NCBI GenBank assembly: GCA_905221605.1
Contig: CAJNDS010000028.1
Coordinates: 171,763-235,762 of the forward strand
Source of the DNA: Symbiodinium natans
Taxonomy: Eukaryota > Sar > Dinophyceae > Suessiales > Symbiodiniaceae
DNA: 64,000 nucleotides
Direction: 5' to 3'
How positions within the stretch are numbered: position 1 is the stretch's first letter; each line of letters opens with the position of its first letter. The position numbers and the translations under genes were made by a program. The notes beneath the pieces were generated by a model that saw only the letters and a list, made by a program, of their open reading frames with translations, was not told the DNA's origin and searched no databases. Shown here piece by piece: positions 58,175 through 64,000 of the stretch.

Positions 58175-58955
58175 TCAAACTACCACATGGGATGAGCCTT
58201 GTAGCTTTGTGGAGAAAAACAGCCAGGGCAGGACCATACTTTGAGTCCCAAAACCCCACCGGCCACACAGCGCGCATTCGGTTCCGCTGCCAGGTGATGG
58301 CGGTGGCATCTGACAGTGCACGAGTGCAGACAGAGTGCGCGGAACTTGTCGGGAAGATGACGAGCCCTTCCGCGCTCCGACAGGATCCTTCGTGTTCTGG
58401 CGTCTTGCCACGACATAGCTTTGCATTGCGTCATATGTTGGACATCTTGTGTACTGCACTCGAGCAGCGTCCCTGGCCTGACGGTCACAAAGTCAGCTGA
58501 ACTCCCAGACTCGATATCATTTCCGGAAGCCAGGCGCCTTTCCCGAACTCTCAAAATGCCAAGCGAAAGGGCACGGCCAGAGCGTTCAAGCCCAGCCGGC
58601 TCCAAGTCAAGGAAAGGTCACAAAGGTATTGGTCTTTGGAGTCGCTGACACTCGTTGACTCGCTCAAAACAACTCCGAATTTGTCCATGCAAGACAAGTC
58701 TGAGTCAGACCTTCCACTCAGGAGTCCTGGGACTGACAAGACGTTTCAAAAGCTTTGCAATCTAAATCAGCGTGCCGTGCATCTTACAGTGCATGTAGAG
58801 ACAGGCTGTGGCGACATTCGCCATACCTTTTTCACAAAGAATGTACAGTCGGCATTGAAGGTGATCTGCTGCAAGAAGCGCGCGATCCTTTGCTCGCACA
58901 AGAGGTTGTACAAACAGCCTCTGCCGTGGTACGTACATATGGGTAGTTCTCCAAA
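58175..58955. other. No supported gene
   Basis: Plus-strand frames (58192-58500 and 58636-59007) and minus-strand frames overlap. The run LTLVDSLKTTPNLSMQDKSE on plus is the most protein-like, but there is no motif, start context or exon signal. Confidence 0.3.
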
Positions 58956-58958
58956 GTT

Positions 58959-59026
58959 GTGGTCCCCTTTGGGGTACCCTAAATATTTTGGGGTCGCCTT
59001 AGAATAGGGGCCCCAAAGGGGGCACT
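58959..59026. repeat. Short inverted repeat (hairpin element)
   Basis: Left arm GTGGTCCCCTTTGGGGTACC (58959 on) pairs with the complement of the right arm GGGGCCCCAAAGGGGGCAC (ending 59026), with an AT-rich loop. Each arm contains its own CCCCTTTGGGG palindrome. Confidence 0.65.
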
Positions 59027-59119
59027 GATTTAGAGAAGTGACAATATGAACATATCTACTGGTGGTATAGGCGCCTTCTGCTCCAAGTGTCTTCAATGTG
59101 TGCTCGCGGCGCCAGTTGG

Positions 59120-59542
59120 TCACGCAAGAATACATGTTCGTGCCGCCAATTCCCTGGACTTGGGAACACTGTTGCGTTTCCTCGAAGCCATTGCCAGCAG
59201 TGACGCGATTCCTGCAGCATTCTCAGCATTCCGGCATTCCAAGATTTCGACAGACTCAGTCGAAGGGCCGACTGAAAGGACTACGACGACAAACGTGCGT
59301 TTAGTCAGCAAGTTCAAAACCTCATGCAATAAACCAGGTAGAATGTAGAACCCAACGCCAGTGAATGATACAGCGACTGACCTAGCTACAGCAAGGGGCC
59401 CTGTGTGCCGCAGCAGTGACAGTGTGCGGGCGAAGGGCTCAAAGTAAGGCGTCCCAGGCTGCAGGGTGATAACATTTGTTTCTGCTCCTGGGAAGACAGA
59501 AAACATCTGAAGGCAATTGAAGGCTACGTAAGCGGCTGCCAA
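59120..59542 (-). CDS. Unidentified ORF, possibly two exons
   Basis: 140 codons on the minus strand, unrecognised. The N-terminal part reads AFNCLQMFSVFPGAETNVIT, then LQPGTPYFEPFARTLSLLRH. The C-terminal part reads TESVEILECRNAENAAGIAS. A middle hydrophobic stretch (FTGVGFYILPGLLHEVLNLL) could be a membrane segment or translated intron. Composition is more protein-like than competing frames; no family match. Confidence 0.3.
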   Translation of the reverse strand: MAAAYVAFNCLQMFSVFPGAETNVITLQPGTPYFEPFARTLSLLRHTGPLAVARSVAVSFTGVGFYILPGLLHEVLNLLTKRTFVVVVLSVGPSTESVEILECRNAENAAGIASLLAMASRKRNSVPKSRELAARTCILA

Positions 59543-59961
59543 TGCCTTCTGTGCCTACGGCCTACGGCTGCGCAGGCTCCTGCAGCCACGTTGAAGCACG
59601 TTCTGCCTCTGCGGATTTCTATGGGGAAGACAGCTCAACCATGCAGAGGAAAGGAGATGGCTCGGCAGTTTTGAAATTTGCCTGTGACTGGGGTATGAAT
59701 CCAAGCCACCACAGGTGTAAGTACCCAGAGGGCTGCAGGAGGAAATTGGAGGCGGCCGTGGCCGGCTGGATCCATGGTGAAGAGGGCAAGGCGCATATTC
59801 TCCGAACCCACAGTACCGACACTTCCTTGGCTTGCGAAGAGCCATGCGAGATTGCCTTGAAAGCACCGATTGCAGGACAAGGCCAGCCCCCCCGCCAATC
59901 TGCTCGCACTAAGCGGCGCCAGTCCAAGGGCACTACAGCCTCAGCAGGGTTTAGGGTTTAG
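59542..59961 (+). CDS. Unidentified ORF running into telomere repeat
   Basis: 139 codons from ATG at 59542, unrecognised. It is rich in Lys/Arg/Gly/Ser (KGDGSAVLKFACDWGMNPSH, then KYPEGCRRKLEAAVAGWIHG) and has a basic tail (RTKRRQSKG). The last five or so codons fall inside the TTTAGGG array, so the true end must lie before about 59945 or in a spliced exon. Three minus-strand frames are also open here, which weakens the case. Confidence 0.25.
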   Translation: MPSVPTAYGCAGSCSHVEARSASADFYGEDSSTMQRKGDGSAVLKFACDWGMNPSHHRCKYPEGCRRKLEAAVAGWIHGEEGKAHILRTHSTDTSLACEEPCEIALKAPIAGQGQPPRQSARTKRRQSKGTTASAGFRV

Positions 59962-60063
59962 GGTTTAGGGTTACCCTAAACCCTAAACCCTAAACCCTAA
60001 ACCCTAAACCCTAAACCCTAAACCCTAAACCCTAAACCCTAAACCCTAAACCCTAAACCCTAG
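59947..60063. repeat. Inverted end-to-end telomere repeat (TTTAGGG)4-(CCCTAAA)13
   Basis: G-rich heptamers (59947-59970) meet C-rich heptamers (from 59974) with only a TTA junction, then about thirteen perfect CCCTAAA units to 60063. The order 5'-TTTAGGG then CCCTAAA-3' is that expected when two chromosome ends join. Confidence 0.96.
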
Positions 60064-60069
60064 AAAGAG

Positions 60070-60780
60070 GTCCTTCCCCACTTTTCCAGAGTTGCACATC
60101 AACGACCCTTAGCGCATCTAGGTCCACCTTCAATTTTAGAAACCCTGCACCCCCAAACCGATAACATAGGGGCCGGAACAATTAGAACAGGCCAGTGTAT
60201 TGTAAAGATTATTATCGTAGATTTACGTAAGGGGCCCTAAGGGGAATACTCTTCGCCATTGTTCCACTATAGTAAGTGCCCGGCCAAGTCCAGGACATTG
60301 ATCGTCCCAGATACATGGCTGGGCCTCGTTCTCCTCGCGGCATTTCCTTGCCTGGGCAGGGCGGTGCTGGCAAGACCACCTCTCTGAACTTGAAGTAACA
60401 CCCACTAAAGATAACTTCAAGCAAGACCCTTTAAACTTGATTCCCTTGAAGTCCTTCAAATCCGTTAAGCCGTTAAGGTTTTAGCTTCAACCTAAAAAGG
60501 CATTTGAAAACCTGATGCGGAGAGAATCTGAAACTTGAGCCCCCCAAAAAAGCATTTTAAACCTGACATTTCCAACCCGAAACATTCTTGTCAAGAAAGC
60601 TTGAAAGTTAAACCCGGACCCTAGTTCACACATTACCTTCAAAACCCTCAACAAAAATCCTTCAAACAGCCCTTTAAAACCCCTACCGGTATTCCGTGAA
60701 AACCCCACAAAAACACTCCTTCCAACACCTCTGGGACCGGCACGCAGTCGACGCGTGCCGTCCGCACCTGCGAGGCACAG
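60070..60780. other. No recognisable gene
   Basis: Minus-strand frames of 70-78 codons lack motifs. The sequence is purine/pyrimidine-skewed with many AAACCC- and CTTCAA-like words, perhaps an old, strongly decayed telomere-like tract. Confidence 0.35.
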
Positions 60781-60784
60781 GCAG

Positions 60785-61095
60785 CGGATTTAGGGGGCCT
60801 TTGGGGTTTCTTGTGGGGTTCAGGGTTTGAGATTAGGTGCTTTTGGGGGTTTAGGGTTTATAAGGTTTTTGGGTTTGAGATTAGGTGCCTTTGGGGGTTT
60901 AGGGTTTATGAGGTTTTTTGGGGTTTGAGATTAGGTGCTGTTGATTGCTTTTGGGGGGGGTCTAGGCTTAAGGTTTTGGTGTTGAGATTCGGTGCCTTTG
61001 GGCTTCCTGGGTTCCGTGTTTTGGGTTTTGGGATTAGAGGCTTTTGGGTTTTGGGTTTTAGGGCTTAGGGTTTAGGGTTTAGGGTTTAGGGTGTT
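60785..61095. repeat. TTTGGGGTTTAGGG-like tract
   Basis: A roughly 60-base unit containing GGTTTGAGATTAGGTGC and TTTTGGGGGTTTAGGGTTT is repeated about four times, then grades into TTTAGGG units at 61063-61090. It is a higher-order repeat built on telomere-like words. Confidence 0.75.
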
Positions 61096-61099
61096 TTGG

Positions 61100-61825
61100 G
61101 TTTTGGGTTTGGGATTGGAGGCTTTTGGGCTTACAGGGGCTTTTAGGCTTCAAGGATAGATCATTTTGAGAATCCCTCTTGTTGGGCATCTTTTCTCACG
61201 GGGTACCCAAAATGGACACCCCATCGCCCTCACCAAAACTTATATATATATATATATATATAAGGACCCCCATGTACACTCGCCAATCACAAAAATATCA
61301 ACCCTGCCATATGAAGCCGGGTATTTCATGATTGCAACGTGGTCAGCCTGTGACTCCGACTGCGGGGAGGTTTGATTGTCAGATCCCACCACGAGCTGCG
61401 CAAGCATACCTTAGAGGGAGGTTGGCATTCTCATCTTTGCACCACATAAAGAGCAAGGATGTGCAACCACGGCACATAAACACAAAATTCGCATGTATGG
61501 CGCCGGGATCACAGTCAAACCTCAGTCCACTGTGCGGGCAGGACGTGACTGTCACATCTCTGGTGTGCAGGCCAGGACGGATGCATGTCCGTTGAGCTGA
61601 GGAGCAACATGTGCTTTCTCGCAAGCATTTTTGACTTAGCTTGAGCCACACGGCAGAGGAGCACAGAGCACTATACGGTACACTGGTACGAACGATGTGG
61701 GAGATCAAGCCAAACAAACAATGACACCTGCAGCATAAAAAACCGCCCAACATGAACATACGACTTGCATGATCTTTGCTCATAGTTGATTTGCGACTGA
61801 CTGAGTGAATTACGTGGATAAAGCC
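61100..61825. other. No recognisable gene; (TA)n tract
   Basis: A (TA)10-type microsatellite lies at 61241-61262, just right of GGGGTACCCAAAATGG. A 134-codon minus frame (61783-61379) is cysteine-rich and motif-free; I do not call it. Confidence 0.35.
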
Positions 61826-61828
61826 GGT

Positions 61829-62293
61829 CTACACATGGAGCATTGAAGCATTGGGCTCTTGTGCACGTGCTTGGTTCAGCTCACGTGGTCCTCCTTCATT
61901 TCCTCCGGAGAGAGTTCCGGGAGTAATTCCCGATTCCTGCATCTCCAGTTCTGCCAAATTCTGCATGTCGTTTTCCGGTGATTCAGAAGCGACTGCAGGA
62001 CGTAGGCTACAGACTTCTGCGCCCACTGGCCGGCGGAGCCAGGCAATGTGATGAAGTCCAGGGATTCCTGGCTCAGTCAGACATCCGTACGGCCAGTGCG
62101 AGCTAAGACCCGCCCTTAAGACTCCAAGTTCTGTGCACGAACCGGAACCTGCTCTGGAAGATGGCCAGGCTCTAGCTGCTTCACCGAGCCTTCGCCAGCC
62201 GCTTGCGAAGGTCGCTGGGCCAGTCAAGGGCACCTGGCACGAATAAAACCTCCTGAAGAGCCCACTGTCATGGCCTGCCATGGCCAATGCCAT
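61829..62293 (-). CDS. Unidentified ORF
   Basis: 154 codons on the minus strand, opening just inside the inverted repeat at 62305. The C-terminal third reads ASESPENDMQNLAELEMQES and GGNEGGPRELNQARAQEPNA, then a stop: hydrophilic and protein-like. The N-terminal part is Ala/Gly/Arg/Trp-rich and may be translated non-coding DNA. No family recognised; it may be a terminal exon. Confidence 0.3.
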   Translation of the reverse strand: MALAMAGHDSGLFRRFYSCQVPLTGPATFASGWRRLGEAARAWPSSRAGSGSCTELGVLRAGLSSHWPYGCLTEPGIPGLHHIAWLRRPVGAEVCSLRPAVASESPENDMQNLAELEMQESGITPGTLSGGNEGGPRELNQARAQEPNASMLHV

Positions 62294-62304
62294 ACTGCTG
62301 GTGC

Positions 62305-62451
62305 GTAGGGAATGAAGGAAAGAGGTACCCTATATAATCCCTTAAATATACCTAAATAAACAAAAAAAATATACATATATATATATATATATTGTATGTA
62401 TATATACCCTTTAAGGAAGGATATAGGGTACCTCATTCCCTCATTCCCTAC
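62305..62451. repeat. 31-bp inverted repeat with AT loop (MITE-like hairpin)
   Basis: Left arm 62305-62335 (GTAGGGAATGAAGGAAAGAG then GTACCCTATAT) matches the reverse complement of the right arm 62421-62451 at 29 of 31 positions. The 85-base loop is AT-rich and includes a (TA)n run. Such a structure fits a small non-autonomous element or a cruciform site. No transposase is nearby. Confidence 0.85.
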
Positions 62452-62454
62452 TTG

Positions 62455-63765
62455 GCAACAGTAAGATGCAGTGCGGCACCGACAGCACCATCTCCAGCAA
62501 CTGGGAAGTGGCTGCGCAATGCCTCCCGGGCCGGTGCTAGTCTGACGACGTGCTGGATTCCTTGTTTAAGGGTTTATAGGGTTCAGGATTTAGGAACGCA
62601 TGGTGCCTCCATGATGGTTCGGATTCCCCACGCTGGTTGCCAAAGCTCCGCATGGTAGTCTGGGAGAAAACTCGCAAGAACAGAACGAGCAGGTGATTGC
62701 CGCTGTAGGAAAAGCTGTTGGGTGCCAGGGTACTTCTGACTGCCCTTGCTGTTGTCACCGCTTCCCTCTGATCACAGGCCTAACCCCTTCCCACCCCCCT
62801 TTGGCCTACGACATTCAAGCCACCAGCGATTCTTTCAAGGCAGAATCAATCCTCACCACGTCATGTATGTGCAGCTAAGGCACTGGTGTTGCTCAAGCAA
62901 ATCTTCTTTCCCACCTGCAAAGGCATCGAAATGCACTGGGAGCGCGCCGACAAATTGCATAAACCAGTGTTGTACCCTGCCTCCCATCGGCCACTTGGCG
63001 TCAGCATCGTGATTGATGGAGGTGCGAGAGGGTAGTTCACCTTGTTGGCATCCCCAAGACAGCCAGGTCAAGGGCTCCTTGGGCAAGAGCACACTAAGTC
63101 ACTAAGGACCAGGCTGGCAAGACAATCTTGCCGGTGTAGATGCCTGTCCACTTCAAAAGCCTTTAAACTTCGGACCTTAAGACTTAAAGCGAACAAAAAC
63201 TCCTATTGGGAAGGGCTGCCGCCTCCTTCGAAGTCGGTCGATGGGGGTCCGCGAACAGCAAACTGGGCTCAGATCAACAGCCCTCCAGCATCTGAGTTTA
63301 GGGTTCTTAGGGTTTAGGGTTTCGGGTTTTGGTGTAGGGCCTGGGGCTACTTCATTCTGCGACTGCACGGCACTCACTGGGAAAGCAGCCAGCCACTCGA
63401 ACAGATCATCCTTCGCCGGCCCAGCGATCCTGCGCGTGGTGCCGCAGCTGCTATGGTGGCGACAGCACTGCCCATACTCCCTGCACAACCCTAATACCCA
63501 GCACATGTGCAAATGTTCCCTTGGAACTTACAAAAACAAACACACACACACACACACACACACACAAATCCCAACGAGACCGTAGATTCGTGCCCTGGAC
63601 CGCACGACCACGTTCCAGTCCAGTGCCGCGATGGAGATTCGCTGATCTCCTTGAGCTCACGGTGAATTCGCCTGGGAAAAGGGTTTTAGAGGCTTTGGCT
63701 TCCTTGAGGGTTTTTCCAACTCTTTCATGTATTTTCTCGTCCTTGCGTGCTGAGAGGAGTACTTG
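62455..63765. other. No recognisable gene; short repeats
   Basis: A short TTTAGGG-like motif lies at 63296-63330 and a (CA)14 microsatellite at 63539-63566. Frames of 70-130 codons on both strands lack motifs. The minus-strand run SSQHARTRKYMKELEKPSRK (about 63755-63690) is protein-like but unassigned. Confidence 0.35.
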
Positions 63766-63767
63766 AT

Positions 63768-64000
63768 GGAAGATGTGGCAGATGTGGAGCCAGTAGATCC
63801 AAATCCGCTCCCGGGCATGCCAGCCCTCCCCTGTGGGCTGAGTGACAGGCAATGGCAGGCAGCTGAAGGCATGCGAGCAACAGACCTACTTGGGGCGGTG
63901 GCCTGGCCGGCCATGGCCATGGCTACGTCGAAGGGCAGTTCAAGCAACACCAGTCAGGGGCTGAAGCTGTATTGGATCATAGGATGTGACCTGTGCCTGT
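63768..64000 (+). CDS. Unidentified ORF, runs off the window
   Basis: From ATG at 63768 (preceded by GAGTACTTG) the plus frame is open to the window end: MEDVADVEPVDPNPLPGMPA, then CGLSDRQWQAAEGMRATDLL. The acidic N-terminus is protein-like and not repetitive. The minus strand is also open here for 97 codons, so the call is tentative. It could be the first exon of a gene continuing to the right. Confidence 0.3.

Noticed and set aside
61379..61783. 134-codon cysteine-rich minus frame
   Set aside because: Cysteines are irregularly spaced, no signal peptide or motif, and codon pattern resembles surrounding non-coding DNA.
1..64000. Search for spliced-leader genes or relict leader sequence, tRNA, 5S and snRNA
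   Set aside because: No match to the dinoflagellate leader core, a tRNA B-box with a foldable cloverleaf, or snRNA cores was seen by eye; short partial matches were at chance level.

Overview
The window looks like nuclear DNA of a dinoflagellate, most likely a Symbiodiniaceae-type alga. Four things point there. Plant/alga-type telomere repeats (TTTAGGG/CCCTAAA) occur as many internal islands. Protein genes are cut into very short exons whose best-fitting junctions include GC and GA donors as well as GT. Low-complexity satellites are abundant and there is a non-LTR retroelement. No operons, Shine-Dalgarno sites, CRISPR arrays, rRNA or tRNA were seen. Most long open frames here are chance frames in moderately GC-rich DNA or in satellites; only those with family motifs, exon-like signals or very protein-like composition are reported.

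Layout. 1-10.3 kb is mostly gene-poor, with an unidentified exon pair (2.9-3.2 kb, -) and a multi-exon NPPY-type methyltransferase (8.15-9.1 kb, -). 10.3-11.6 kb holds two abutting satellites (8-mer, then 9-mer). 11.6-26.9 kb holds a possible coiled-coil exon, a 26-bp minisatellite (14.7-15.0 kb), a frameshifted gene remnant (20.2-21.6 kb, -) and an unidentified exon (24.3 kb, -). 26.9-28.5 kb encodes an intact WRN-type 3'-5' exonuclease domain (-). Telomere-like tracts lie at 30.5 and 35.5-36.4 kb. 37.0-40.8 kb is a decayed non-LTR retrotransposon (-) with ORF1, endonuclease and reverse transcriptase. 42.0-42.7 kb is an unidentified multi-exon gene (-). 44.1-46.2 kb carries the junction and EF-hand exons of a calcium-dependent protein kinase (-). 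47-48.6 kb is satellite DNA. 48.6-50.4 kb is a thiamine-diphosphate 2-keto-acid decarboxylase (-) interrupted by two consecutive TGA codons. 50.7-52.7 kb is an ankyrin/J-domain gene or gene pair (-). From 53.6 kb to 61 kb the sequence is dominated by telomere-repeat islands in both orientations, including one end-to-end inverted junction at 59.97 kb. The last 3 kb has two possible unidentified ORFs and a hairpin-forming inverted repeat.

Every gene assigned to a family lies on the minus strand, which fits the one-directional gene arrays known from dinoflagellates. The genes do not form an obvious pathway: keto-acid decarboxylation, calcium signalling, a chaperone/ankyrin scaffold, nucleic-acid exonuclease and methyltransferase. 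Most exon boundaries are inferred from peptide continuity and could be off by a few bases.
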